Source: Polyangia bacterium
GTDB taxonomy: Bacteria; Myxococcota_A; Polyangia; Fen-1088
Direction: 5' to 3'
Length of the DNA stretch: 64,000 nucleotides
Assembly (NCBI GenBank): GCA_036268875.1
Contig: DATATI010000041.1
Coordinates: 35,051-99,050 of the forward strand
Shown one piece after another: positions 28,008 through 36,397 of this stretch (positions are counted from its first letter, which is position 1; every line of letters starts with the position of its first letter). The notes beneath the pieces were generated by a model. It ran no database searches. It was given only the letters and a program-made list of their open reading frames with translations, and had not been told where the DNA came from. The translations under genes and the position numbers were made by a program.

Positions 28008-29324
28008 TCACTCGGGCTCGGGCGGGGGCGGCGGCAGCGGCGTGCCTTGCAAGCGGCGGATGCGGCGGTCACGCACCTCCAGCACCACGAAGTGATAGCC
28101 GGCGGTGTCGACGGAGTCGCCGGGAATGGGAAACTCTGCCAGCTGGGTCAGCACGAAGCCGCCCAGGGTTTCCACGTCAGGCGGCAGCGGCGGAAATTTC
28201 AGGCCCAGATCGCGCGCCGCCACGTCCAGGGTCAGGCGGCCGTCGGCTTCAAAGCTGCCGTCGGGGCGGCGAATCACCGGCGGGATCTCTTCGTGGTCCT
28301 GCTCGTCTTGAATTTCGCCGACCACTTCCTCGACGAGATCTTCGAAGGTCACGATGCCGGTGAAGGCGTGGCCCGGGCCCAGGATGACGGCGATGTGGAC
28401 GCGGCGGCGCTGGAACTCGCGCCGCAGCCATTCGAGGCGCGTGTCTTCCGAGGCGTAGATGGGCTCACGCACCAGGCGGCGCATGCTGTCGGGGCGATTG
28501 CCGGACGCCAGCGCGGCGACGATGTCTTTCAAGTGTACGTACCCGACCACGCGATCGGTCACCGGCTCGACCAGCGGATAGCGCGTGTACTGGTTGGCGA
28601 CGGCGATGCGCAGGTTGTCCTCGAAGGGACGGCCGGCCTCCAGCGTGACCACGTCGCGCCGCAAGGTCATCACGTGGCGGGCCACGCGGTGGGTGTAGTC
28701 GAACACCCGGTCGATCAAGCGGCGCGCCCCCGGCTCCAGCTGCACGTGCTGCAGGACCAGGCGCAGCTCTTCCGGCGAGTGCAGCATCTCCGCTTCCGAC
28801 GCGGGCGGCAGGCGCAGCAGTCGCAGCACCAGACCGGCGGCGCCTTTCAACGTCCACACCACCGGGAAGGCCAGCACGTAGACCACCCGGAACGGAACCG
28901 CCGTCCACATCGCCACCGGTTCGGTCATCCGGATGGCCAGGCCCTTCGGCGCCAGCTCGCCGATCACGGTGTGCATGAAGGTGATGACGATCAGGCTGAC
29001 GGTGGCGGCCAGCGTGTGCACGGTGCGCTCGGAGACGCCGCCGCCCATCCGTGCGAACACCGGACGCAACAGGTGGGCGAATGCCGGCTCTCCCAGCCAC
29101 CCCAGGCTCAGCGAGGTCAGGGTGATGCCAAGCTGGCTGGTCGACAGATACAAGCTCAGCTGGCTGGTCATGTTCATCAGCAACCGGGCCCGGAGGCGGC
29201 CTTGGTTGGCCAGCTGCTGCAGGCGGGTGGGACGGATCTTGACCAGCGAGAACTCAGCCGCGACGAAGAAGGCGTTGGCGAGGACGATGAGGACGCTGAC
29301 GACCAGAGCCAGGGCGGGCGACAT
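28008..29324 (-). CDS. CNNM/CBS-domain membrane protein (HlyC/CorC family)
   Basis: A 438-aa protein with the three expected parts: an N-terminal CNNM (DUF21) membrane domain (about 1-190; NAFFVAAEFSLVKIRPTRL, GELAPKGLAIR), two CBS domains (about 200-330; YTRYPLVEPVTDRVVGYVHLKDI and FTGIVTFEDLVEEVVGEI), and a CorC/HlyC C-terminal domain (about 345-430; DGSFEADGRLTLDV). Family members are implicated in Mg2+/Co2+ efflux and CBS-mediated nucleotide sensing; the haemolysin name is historical. Single gene, convergent with the patatin gene. Confidence 0.92.
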   Translation of the reverse strand: MSPALALVVSVLIVLANAFFVAAEFSLVKIRPTRLQQLANQGRLRARLLMNMTSQLSLYLSTSQLGITLTSLSLGWLGEPAFAHLLRPVFARMGGGVSERTVHTLAATVSLIVITFMHTVIGELAPKGLAIRMTEPVAMWTAVPFRVVYVLAFPVVWTLKGAAGLVLRLLRLPPASEAEMLHSPEELRLVLQHVQLEPGARRLIDRVFDYTHRVARHVMTLRRDVVTLEAGRPFEDNLRIAVANQYTRYPLVEPVTDRVVGYVHLKDIVAALASGNRPDSMRRLVREPIYASEDTRLEWLRREFQRRRVHIAVILGPGHAFTGIVTFEDLVEEVVGEIQDEQDHEEIPPVIRRPDGSFEADGRLTLDVAARDLGLKFPPLPPDVETLGGFVLTQLAEFPIPGDSVDTAGYHFVVLEVRDRRIRRLQGTPLPPPPPEPE

Positions 29325-29397
29325 AGATTCGCCCCGGAGAATCTCACATCGGCGGCGCCGAATCTAAGCCCGGCGCCACCGACGGGTCAGACGCGCG

Positions 29398-29691
29398 CTA
29401 GAGGCGTTTGAAGGCGGGCGTATACAGGTTGTGCACGGGTTCGATCTGCACCTTCGGCTGGCCCTGAATGCCGGCTTCTTTCACCCCTGGCATCAGCCGG
29501 GTCTCGACGAAACGGTTGAAGTTCTCCGCTGAATCCCAGACATCGGTGACGCGCAGGCCGGCCGGAGTCAGGGCGGCGATGTGCAGCAAGGCGCCCTTCG
29601 GTACCTGGGTTTCAAAGTCCACCACTTGACGGATCTTCTCGTACTGCGCCGTGGTGACGCCGTCCCATTCCATGTTCATGACGATCGGCAT
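29398..29691 (-). CDS. Small dimeric alpha/beta-barrel-like protein, unknown function
   Basis: A 97-aa soluble protein, MPIVMNMEWDGVTTAQYEKI to the end. It resembles the short ferredoxin-like monooxygenase/EthD-type barrels in which a first strand is followed by a helix with YEKIRQVV. It lacks clear catalytic residues. The ATG at 29691 is well supported: AAGGAG lies 7 bases upstream. A longer frame upstream is Lys/Arg-rich and unlikely to be translated. It lies between the CorC-like gene and the DUF1697 gene on the same strand. Confidence 0.8.
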   Translation of the reverse strand: MPIVMNMEWDGVTTAQYEKIRQVVDFETQVPKGALLHIAALTPAGLRVTDVWDSAENFNRFVETRLMPGVKEAGIQGQPKVQIEPVHNLYTPAFKRL

Positions 29692-29781
29692 GTTCGATCT
29701 CCTTTTTCGTTTGTAAAGGTTCGAGCCCAACCTTGTACGTTTCTGCACGCCGGTCGGATCGCAAAACGGCCGACGACCAGG

Positions 29782-30327
29782 CTAGGGAACGGCGGCGGCC
29801 TTGCGCACGGTGTCCCAGGTGCGGGTGGTGACGGCGGAGCCGAAGGTCTTTTCGATCAGCGTCATGAACACCGGACCGCGCGGGCCGGGGACATAGGCGC
29901 TGAAGGCTTCGCCATCCTGCACGCACAGGATGCGCGCGTCTTCAAAGACGATGGGCAGCTTGGGCGGGGACGCACCTGGCTGGCGCAAGAACGTCACCAC
30001 CCGCTTGCTGCCGGGGGCCAGGCGAAAACGGCGATAGGGATCCGCCTCCAGCCACGCGCGCAGCGAATCCACCGAGCGCACGATGGTCAGGAATGATCGG
30101 CCGAGGTGTTCTTGCATCGCCGCTTCGGCCTGGCCTTGCAGCGTCGCCTCGGCGGCGGGGCGGGCGTGAAAGACCACGTTGCCGCTGGAAAGCAGGGTCC
30201 GCACGTCGGTGAAGCCAGCCTTTTCAAAGCAGCGTTTGAGCTCCGGCATCTTGGCGTTCATCGGGCTGATGCCGCGGAGAAAGGCAGCGTACTGGCGCAG
30301 CGGGGCGCTCGTTTTTGCGGAGGCCAT
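29782..30327 (-). CDS. DUF1697 family protein
   Basis: A 181-aa protein with the DUF1697 hallmarks: YAAFLRGISPMNAKMPELKRCFEKAGFTDVRTLLSSGNVVF near the N-terminus, then a second alpha/beta half ending RTWDTVRKAA. The family is widespread in bacteria and its biochemical role is unknown. The ATG at 30327 (MASAKTS) is preferred because the family begins about here; a GTG/ATG further upstream would extend it by 19 residues. Divergent from the large GT-C-like gene. Confidence 0.85.
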   Translation of the reverse strand: MASAKTSAPLRQYAAFLRGISPMNAKMPELKRCFEKAGFTDVRTLLSSGNVVFHARPAAEATLQGQAEAAMQEHLGRSFLTIVRSVDSLRAWLEADPYRRFRLAPGSKRVVTFLRQPGASPPKLPIVFEDARILCVQDGEAFSAYVPGPRGPVFMTLIEKTFGSAVTTRTWDTVRKAAAVP

Positions 30328-30448
30328 CCTCGTTTGTTGATCGGCGGTGGTGCCCTGGCAAGAGCCGGCTGCGATCGCCGTCACACTCGGCGTCGGCGGG
30401 CTTCACCCCGATACAAACCGCCGCTCGCCCTGGTAATGTTGCGGGTAG

Positions 30449-32788
30449 ATGCTGCGTTGGGTTTCTCTGGCTTTGGTTCTGGCGTCCGTGGTGGCTTTGC
30501 CGGGGGATGGCGCCCGCGCTGACGAGGCGAATTTTTCTCCCGACTGCGGCACGGACAACCTGCTTGCGCGCAAGACGCCCTCGTCGCGCCAGGATGCGCG
30601 CGGCAACCTGGCGCTGGTCACCGACGGGGCGGTGGCGCCCGAGGGCGCGCAGTGGGATTCGCCGGTGGCGCTGGTCTTCGACACCGGCGCCGGCTCGGTG
30701 ACGTACGATCTCGGCCAGCCATATCCGCTGACCGCATTCCTGGTGCAGGCCGACGCCAACGACACGTACAAGATCTTCGGCTCGCTGGACGGCAGCCCGC
30801 AAAGCTTCAAAGTCCTGGCCGAGATCGACATCGTCAACGGCCACGGCCTGCGCACGCGCACCGCCACCATCAACAGCACGCCGGTGCGCTTTCTGCGCAT
30901 CGGCGAGGGCATGGGCGACAATTTCTATTCGGTGTCCGAGTTCCAGGCCTTCTGCCAGGCGCCCACGCCGTTCCCGCCCAAGCTGCGCATCGTCGACGCG
31001 CCGGCGGCGCGGGTGGCGGCGCAGCCGTGGTGGAAGTTCGGCTGGTGGCAGAACGAGGTCAGCGCGCGCTTCGAGATGGCGCTGGCCGCGTTCGGCGCGG
31101 CGCTCATCGGCTGGGGATTGTGGCTGGCCAAGAAGGGCACGCCCGAGCTGCACAAGAAGCTGCGCGATCGTCTGCTCATCGCCGTGGGGATCTTGTCGTT
31201 CGGCGCCTACTGGAATTTCGGCTCCGGCCACTTCGGCAACTACATCCACATCTGGGACACCTACCACTATTACGTCGGGTCCAAGTACTTCAAGGAGCTG
31301 TCCTACGACCGCTTGTACGACTGCGTGGCCGTCGCTGACGCCGAGGATCCGGCGCTGCGCCGCCGGGTCGAGCTGCGCAAGATCATGAACCTGCGCACCA
31401 ATTTCATCGGCCCCACCACCGACGTCTTGGCTCATCCCGAGCGCTGCAAGGAACACTTCACGCCCGAGCGCTGGAACGATTTCAAACGCGACCTGGTCTT
31501 CTTCCGCAACCGCCACGGCGTCAAGCGCTGGGAAGAGGCGCAGACCGATCACGGATACAACGCCACGCCAGTCTGGGGCATCGTCGGCACCACGTTGGCC
31601 AACACCGGGCCGGCGACGTTGAGGCAGATCACCGCCTTGTTGTTGCTGGATCCGGCGTTCGCGCTGGGGATGATGGCGATGATCTGGTGGGCCTTCGGCT
31701 GGCGCACGCTGTGCGTGGCGCTGCTGATCTTCGGCACAAACTTTCCGTCGCGGTTCTACTGGACGGGCGGGGCGTACCTGCGCTGGGACTGGCTGTTTTA
31801 TCTGGTGGGCGGCGTCTGCCTGCTGAAGAAAGACCGACCCGTTCTGGGCGGCTTCTTTCTGGCCTATTCGACGCTGCTGCGCGTTTTTCCCGGGTTTCTG
31901 TTCGTCGGGCCGCTGATGGTCTTGATTCAAGGGTACATCCGCACGCGCAAGCTGGATCGACGGTACGTGTTGGTGTTCGCGGGCGCCGCCCTGGCGGTGG
32001 CGTTGCTGGTGCCGATCAGTTTGTTCACCAGCGGCGGCATCCACGGTTATCGCCGCTTCATTCAAAACTCGGAGAAGCACCAGGCCACGCCGCTGACCAA
32101 TTACATGGGCCTGCGCACCATCGTGGCGTACGCGCCGTCGGAGGCGGGGCACTTTCTCAAGAACGACAAGGCCGACGATGCCTGGGGCGTGTGGAAGCAG
32201 GCAAAGCTGCGCACGTTCCACGCGCGCTTTCCGATCTACCTCGTGCTGGCGATCGGTTTTCTGGTCCTGGTGTGGTTCGCCGTGCGCGGCGTTGATCCGT
32301 GGCTGGCCGCCGCGCTCAGCGCCATGACCATCTCCATCGGTCCGAGCGAGCTGACCTGTTACTACTATTCGTTCCTGGTGGCGGCGGCGCTGGTTTATTA
32401 CGCGCGGCCGGAGGCGGCCGCGATCCTGGCGGCGGTCACCTCTGCCACCAGCTTTATCGACTGGGCGCCGACACGCTATCTGCCGAACGCGATGCCGTGG
32501 GCAAACTTGAAGATGCCGACCTGGCTGGACGAGCAATACATGTGGATGTCGGTGGTGACGTTGCTTGGCTTCGCCTGGATCTTGTACCGCATCGGTTTTC
32601 CGCAGCTGGCGGTCGCGCCCGCCGGCTCATCAGCGACGCCGCCCACCGACGGTGGTGGCGACGGCGCTGGTGGCGGCGAAAAAGCAGCGGCGAAAACCGA
32701 GGAGAAGAAGACCCGCGGCAAAGGCGGCGCCTCGCGGCGCCGTGGAAACAAGAAAAAGGCCGCTCCGGCGGGGGCGGGAGCGGCCTGA
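30449..32788 (+). CDS. Polytopic GT-C-like membrane protein with N-terminal F5/8-type domain
   Basis: A 779-aa protein. The signal peptide (about 1-25) precedes a beta-sandwich resembling an F5/8 type C (discoidin-like) carbohydrate-binding domain (about 45-170; VTYDLGQPYPLTAFLVQAD and RFLRIGEG). From about 200 it is a polytopic membrane protein with about 10 helices. The first large loop carries NYIHIWDTYHYYVGSKYF, a pattern typical of GT-C enzymes that use polyprenyl-phosphate sugars. The last 60 residues are Gly/Lys/Arg-rich and presumably cytoplasmic. It could build or modify a surface glycan; the donor and acceptor are unknown. Confidence 0.72.
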   Translation: MLRWVSLALVLASVVALPGDGARADEANFSPDCGTDNLLARKTPSSRQDARGNLALVTDGAVAPEGAQWDSPVALVFDTGAGSVTYDLGQPYPLTAFLVQADANDTYKIFGSLDGSPQSFKVLAEIDIVNGHGLRTRTATINSTPVRFLRIGEGMGDNFYSVSEFQAFCQAPTPFPPKLRIVDAPAARVAAQPWWKFGWWQNEVSARFEMALAAFGAALIGWGLWLAKKGTPELHKKLRDRLLIAVGILSFGAYWNFGSGHFGNYIHIWDTYHYYVGSKYFKELSYDRLYDCVAVADAEDPALRRRVELRKIMNLRTNFIGPTTDVLAHPERCKEHFTPERWNDFKRDLVFFRNRHGVKRWEEAQTDHGYNATPVWGIVGTTLANTGPATLRQITALLLLDPAFALGMMAMIWWAFGWRTLCVALLIFGTNFPSRFYWTGGAYLRWDWLFYLVGGVCLLKKDRPVLGGFFLAYSTLLRVFPGFLFVGPLMVLIQGYIRTRKLDRRYVLVFAGAALAVALLVPISLFTSGGIHGYRRFIQNSEKHQATPLTNYMGLRTIVAYAPSEAGHFLKNDKADDAWGVWKQAKLRTFHARFPIYLVLAIGFLVLVWFAVRGVDPWLAAALSAMTISIGPSELTCYYYSFLVAAALVYYARPEAAAILAAVTSATSFIDWAPTRYLPNAMPWANLKMPTWLDEQYMWMSVVTLLGFAWILYRIGFPQLAVAPAGSSATPPTDGGGDGAGGGEKAAAKTEEKKTRGKGGASRRRGNKKKAAPAGAGAA
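32758..32785 (+). terminator. 9-bp-stem hairpin overlapping the end of the GT-C-like gene
   Basis: GGCCGCTCC (32758-32766) pairs perfectly with GGAGCGGCC (32777-32785) around a 10-base loop, ending one base before the stop codon. The convergent gene begins 28 bases later. No T-run follows, so termination is only a possibility; the stem may simply reflect GC-rich coding sequence. Confidence 0.3.
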
Positions 32789-32815
32789 TTCTGACCTGAC
32801 AGAGAGCGCTGGGAG

Positions 32816-33184
32816 CTAGCGCTTGCCCTTCTTCTTGCCCTTTTTCTTCGCTGCTTTGACGACGCTTTTCTTGGCCGCTTTCTTGGCCGGTTTTTTCACC
32901 GCTTTTTTGGCGGCTTTCTTGGGCGCCTTCTTCTTCGCTGCGCCCGCCGACTTCTTTCGCTTCTGTCCGCCGACGGCTCGTTTGGCCCGCGCTACATCTC
33001 CATCGCGATCGACGAAGTAAATGTAGTTGGTGTCCATTTGAAAGCCACCGTCTGCGACCTTCTCCGGCCGGCCCTTCGGCACGCCGGGTTGCTTCCTCTG
33101 GACTTTCCACACTCCGCCATCTTTGACGTAGTACATGAAGTCCTTCTCACGGCTCACGCCCAGCTTTGCGACTTTCTCGGCCAT
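32816..33184 (-). CDS. Lysine-rich histone H1-like protein with duplicated N-terminal motif
   Basis: A 122-aa basic protein. The C-terminal half (about 75-122) is almost all Lys/Ala/Pro (KKAPKKAAKKAVKKPAKKAA), like eukaryotic H1 tails and bacterial HctB/AlgP-type proteins that bind DNA. The N-terminal 70 residues are different: two similar beta-hairpin-like motifs, MYYVKDGGVWKVQR (17-30) and IYFVDRDGDVARAKR (55-69). No HU-type DNA-binding domain is present. It could condense nucleoid DNA or bind another polyanion. Convergent with the GT-C-like gene. Confidence 0.85.
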   Translation of the reverse strand: MAEKVAKLGVSREKDFMYYVKDGGVWKVQRKQPGVPKGRPEKVADGGFQMDTNYIYFVDRDGDVARAKRAVGGQKRKKSAGAAKKKAPKKAAKKAVKKPAKKAAKKSVVKAAKKKGKKKGKR

Positions 33185-33262
33185 CGAGGGTGCCCTCCGT
33201 CAGAAAGTTTGCGAGAGAAGACAGTCGGCATCGTAGCGGGGGGGGTGATTCTGTCAAGGGGA

Positions 33263-34117
33263 TTACCGCCGAGATCTCCGGTGTTTTCCCACGGAAAATG
33301 ACGTTTCGCGACCGTGCGGCCGCCTGGCAAGGAAGACATATTGCTCCGATGCAAGGTCTTGCGTGGAGCCATCAAAGCCGGTCCAGGTGGCGACGGAAAT
33401 CAGGCCCGCTCGTTGCAGTAAACCGCAAATTTGGGCTGGCGAGAGCTGGCGGTGGCACAAACGGACTGATTTTTCGGGCCCGCGCGACCGGCCGCGCGCG
33501 TCGACGGGCTGATAGTACATCGTCATCAATAGCGCGCGGCCGTTGGCAGACAGGCGCGAGTTCATCGAATAAACCAGCCGGCCCTGGCTGGGGTGGCGAA
33601 AGACCGTACGATCCCAGCGACGGTGGGACGCGCGGTCCAAGAACTTTTGTTCCGGCGCAAAAACATCAAACGCAAACCAGCCGCCAGGCGCCAGGGCGGC
33701 CCGCACCATCTGCAGGAACCGCAAAAGGTCCCCATCCGACGTCAGGTGCTGAATACTATGGAATGCGCAAATTGCCATCTGGAAGGGCCGCCGAAAAGCG
33801 AAAGCGCGAAGATCGCCGCGCACCAGCAGCGTCCGCCGTCGCGCGCTGGCCGAAAGCCGCCGCACCCGCGCCGCCGCTCGGGCCAGCATCGGCGCCGATC
33901 GATCAAGGCCCACCACCACGTGCCCGTCGCGCGCCAGCGGCGCCAGCAAGCGGCCGGTGCCGCACGCCAGATCCAGCACTGGCCCGCCGCGCTCGTGGGC
34001 CAGCAGGCGGTAGAAACGAACGTCGTCGCGGCGCCGTCGGTATTCCCAGTCATAAAGCGCGGCGTCTTCGAAAGGCTCGATCGCGCCGGCGGTTTCGTCG
34101 TCGCGTGACACCGTCAT
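33263..34117 (-). CDS. Class I SAM-dependent methyltransferase
   Basis: A 284-aa methyltransferase. EPFEDAALYDWEYRRRRDDVRFY precedes motif I, GPVLDLACGTGRLLAPLARDG (about 46-66). VVVGLDRSAPML is motif post-I, FQMAICAFHSIQHL is the motif II region and PGGWFAFDVF is motif III; a beta-strand-rich C-terminal domain follows. I chose ATG 34117; ATG 34138 and 34204 are in frame but would overlap the start of the divergent queC gene. Only 19 bases separate the two start codons. Substrate unknown. Confidence 0.82.
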   Translation of the reverse strand: MTVSRDDETAGAIEPFEDAALYDWEYRRRRDDVRFYRLLAHERGGPVLDLACGTGRLLAPLARDGHVVVGLDRSAPMLARAAARVRRLSASARRRTLLVRGDLRAFAFRRPFQMAICAFHSIQHLTSDGDLLRFLQMVRAALAPGGWFAFDVFAPEQKFLDRASHRRWDRTVFRHPSQGRLVYSMNSRLSANGRALLMTMYYQPVDARGRSRGPEKSVRLCHRQLSPAQICGLLQRAGLISVATWTGFDGSTQDLASEQYVFLARRPHGRETSFSVGKHRRSRR

Positions 34118-34136
34118 GGAGGGATAATCTAGCCGC

Positions 34137-34820
34137 ATGTCCGCAGAGGCGATTGTTCTTCTTTCCGGCGGCCTCGACTCGGCGACGGCGCTGGCCATGA
34201 CCAAGGCGGACGGCTTGCGTTGCCACGCCCTTAGCTTTCGCTATGGGCAGCGGCACGCGGTGGAACTGGAAGCGGCTCGTCGTGTGGCCGCCGCGCAAGG
34301 TGTGGCGTCGCACAAGGTGATCGATCTCGATCTGCGCGCTGTCGGTGGCTCGGCCCTGACCGACGAGATCGCCGTTCCCAAGGGCCGCACCGAGGCCGAG
34401 ATGGCGGCCTGCATTCCGGTCACCTACGTCCCAGCCCGCAACACCATTTTCCTCGCCTACGCCATCGCCGTCGCCGAGGTGACCGGTGCCAGCGCCATCG
34501 TGGTCGGCGTGAACGTGCTGGATTCGTCGGGCTATCCCGACTGCCGCCCCGAGTGGCTGACGGCCATGCAGGAGGTGGCGCGCCTCGGAACCAAGGCCGG
34601 CGTCGAGCAGCGCCCGCTGAACATCCGCGCGCCGCTGATTCGGATGTCGAAGGCCGAGATCATCGGCGCTGGAACGGCCCTGGGCGTCGATTACGGCTTG
34701 ACCCACTCGTGCTACGACCCGGACGCGACCGGAGCGGCATGCGGGGCCTGCGACGCCTGCGTGTTGCGGCGCCGCGGCTTCGAAGCGGCGGGCGTCGTCG
34801 ATCCCACGCGCTACGCCTAA
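34137..34820 (+). CDS. queC: 7-cyano-7-deazaguanine synthase QueC
   Basis: Converts 7-carboxy-7-deazaguanine to preQ0 with ATP and ammonia in queuosine biosynthesis. The 227-aa protein has the PP-loop [13 protein letters not shown] (7-19), the QueC signature [13 protein letters not shown], and a C-terminal zinc site built from Cys in HSCYDPD and [12 protein letters not shown]. Its length matches the family. No queD, queE or queF is in the window, so the rest of the pathway must lie elsewhere. It converges on pcnB with an 7-base gap. Confidence 0.96.
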   Translation: MSAEAIVLLSGGLDSATALAMTKADGLRCHALSFRYGQRHAVELEAARRVAAAQGVASHKVIDLDLRAVGGSALTDEIAVPKGRTEAEMAACIPVTYVPARNTIFLAYAIAVAEVTGASAIVVGVNVLDSSGYPDCRPEWLTAMQEVARLGTKAGVEQRPLNIRAPLIRMSKAEIIGAGTALGVDYGLTHSCYDPDATGAACGACDACVLRRRGFEAAGVVDPTRYA

Positions 34821-34827
34821 AACTTCG

Positions 34828-36348
34828 TCAGTCCTGCCGGGTGCTCCAGGGACCGCCGAAGGCGCCGGTACCCAGAAACGCGGGGCGATCCGAGCGTTGC
34901 AGCAGAGATGCCGTGGCGACCAGCAGGGCTTCCAGGCCTTCAGAGCGCGTCGGCGCGTAATGGTTGCCGGGCGCTGGTAGGCGGGGCCGCTCGGGTGACG
35001 CGCCGCGCGGCCGCTCATCGGCGCCGCTGCCGCCGCGCCCGCGCCGCCGTCGCCGTCCACGCTCAAATCCGTCCAGCGGCTCAAGCTCGGGCGCCAGCTC
35101 TTCGGTGTCAGCGTCGCTGTCGCTGGCGGCGACCGCGAGGGCGTCGGTCCCCTCGGCGATAATTGGCCGGCCGCCCAACTCGGGCGCCAAAGTTTCGGCG
35201 TCCGAGATGATCTCGCACAATCGCAGGGCATCATCGAAGAACTCGCGGCCGGCCAGATGGGGACGCTTTCGACGCGGCTGCTTGGACGGCAGGATGTAAC
35301 GGATGGCCAGCAGCACCTGGCGCGCCAGCTCGGCGTCCCGGCGCGACGCCTTGAGGTGTTCCAGCGCGGGGGCGATTCCCTGCGCGACCATTTGACCGAT
35401 GTCGCGCACGCCATTGCTGTCGGGATCCAGGGCGTCGCGCAGCGGCGGCAGCATCAAAACCGCCAGCAGGAGACTGTTGCTGGGCGGCGTCGTGCGCCGG
35501 GTGGTCGAGCGATCCAGGGCCTCCAGATACGCCCACAGCCGTGCCCGTCGCAGCCGCGTATCATCGCTGTCCGCATCGCCTTTGAGGCCGCGCGACAGTT
35601 CCGGCGAAAGCAGCTCGAGCAGATCCGTCTCGACCAGGATCTCCATCGAGCGCTTGGCCGCCCCGGCGCGCAGCAGGCGGTAGAACTCTTCCGACACGCG
35701 GGCCTGGGCGCACTTCTCGATCTCCAGCCGGTGCTCCATCATGCGCCGGTAGGTCTCGGGCTCGATGGTCAGGTTACAGCGGGCGGCGAACTTCACGGCG
35801 CGCAGAATGCGCACCGGGTCCTCGCGAAACCGGATGTCGGGATCGCCGATGGTGCGCACCACCCGGGCCTCCAGATCGACCAGGCCATTGACGTGATCGA
35901 TCACGTGGCCAGTCTCGAGATCGTAGAAGAGTCCGTTGATGGTGAAGTCGCGTCGGCGGGCGTCTTCTTCCGGCGTCCCGAAGACGTTGTCGCGGCGGAT
36001 CAGCAGGTCGGCGTTTTCGGTCTCGCCGTTGCCGTTCCCGTTGCCGTTTTCGTTTTCTTCTTCCTCGATCTCGCGCGGGTTGGCGCGGAAGGTCGACGTC
36101 TCGATGATCTTCGAGCCGAAGAAAATGTGGGCCAAACGAAACCGACGCCCAATGATGCGGCAATTTCGAAACAGTCTTTTGATCTCGGGTGGCGTCGCGC
36201 TGGTGACGACATCGAAGTCCTTGGGCTTGAGGCCCAGTAGGAGATCGCGCACGCACCCGCCGACCAGGTAGGCGGCGTGGTCGTATCGTCTCAGTCTCTG
36301 AACAACCTTCGCGGCGTCGGGATCAATTTGATCCGGCGCTATCTGCAT
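34828..36348 (-). CDS. pcnB: Poly(A) polymerase PcnB
   Basis: Adds 3' poly(A) tails that promote RNA decay. The 506-aa class II nucleotidyltransferase has GGCVRDLLLGL with DFDV (Asp44/Asp46) for metal binding, RRRDFTINGLFYD, the region FREDPVRILRAVKFAARCNL, and a helical RNA-binding body. The C-terminal 60 residues are Arg/Gly-rich (RRRRGRGG), as in proteobacterial PcnB. An insert at about 95-112 reads EEEENENGNGNGNGETEN and is encoded by a hexanucleotide repeat. It is distinguished from CCA-adding enzymes by the basic C-terminus, but CCA activity cannot be wholly excluded. Confidence 0.87.
   Translation of the reverse strand: MQIAPDQIDPDAAKVVQRLRRYDHAAYLVGGCVRDLLLGLKPKDFDVVTSATPPEIKRLFRNCRIIGRRFRLAHIFFGSKIIETSTFRANPREIEEEENENGNGNGNGETENADLLIRRDNVFGTPEEDARRRDFTINGLFYDLETGHVIDHVNGLVDLEARVVRTIGDPDIRFREDPVRILRAVKFAARCNLTIEPETYRRMMEHRLEIEKCAQARVSEEFYRLLRAGAAKRSMEILVETDLLELLSPELSRGLKGDADSDDTRLRRARLWAYLEALDRSTTRRTTPPSNSLLLAVLMLPPLRDALDPDSNGVRDIGQMVAQGIAPALEHLKASRRDAELARQVLLAIRYILPSKQPRRKRPHLAGREFFDDALRLCEIISDAETLAPELGGRPIIAEGTDALAVAASDSDADTEELAPELEPLDGFERGRRRRRGRGGSGADERPRGASPERPRLPAPGNHYAPTRSEGLEALLVATASLLQRSDRPAFLGTGAFGGPWSTRQD
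36025..36054. repeat. Imperfect hexanucleotide repeat inside pcnB
   Basis: Five tandem 6-base units of the type GCCGTT (two exact, then CCCGTT, GCCGTT, TTCGTT) encode the alternating Asn-Gly tract of the PcnB insert. Changes in unit number would keep the reading frame, so length variation is tolerable but would not switch the gene off. Confidence 0.7.
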
Positions 36349-36397
36349 TCTGATTTAGCCGTATCACGCGCCAAGGCGACCGGCAAGACAACCGGCA

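Noticed and set aside
27939..29411. Long plus-strand frame over the CorC-like gene
   Set aside because: The minus-strand product has complete CNNM, CBS and CorC domains; the plus frame is Gln/His/Arg-rich with no domain.
30224..32536. Long minus-strand frame over the GT-C-like gene
   Set aside because: No conserved motif, and the plus-strand product has a signal peptide, membrane helices and a known loop signature.
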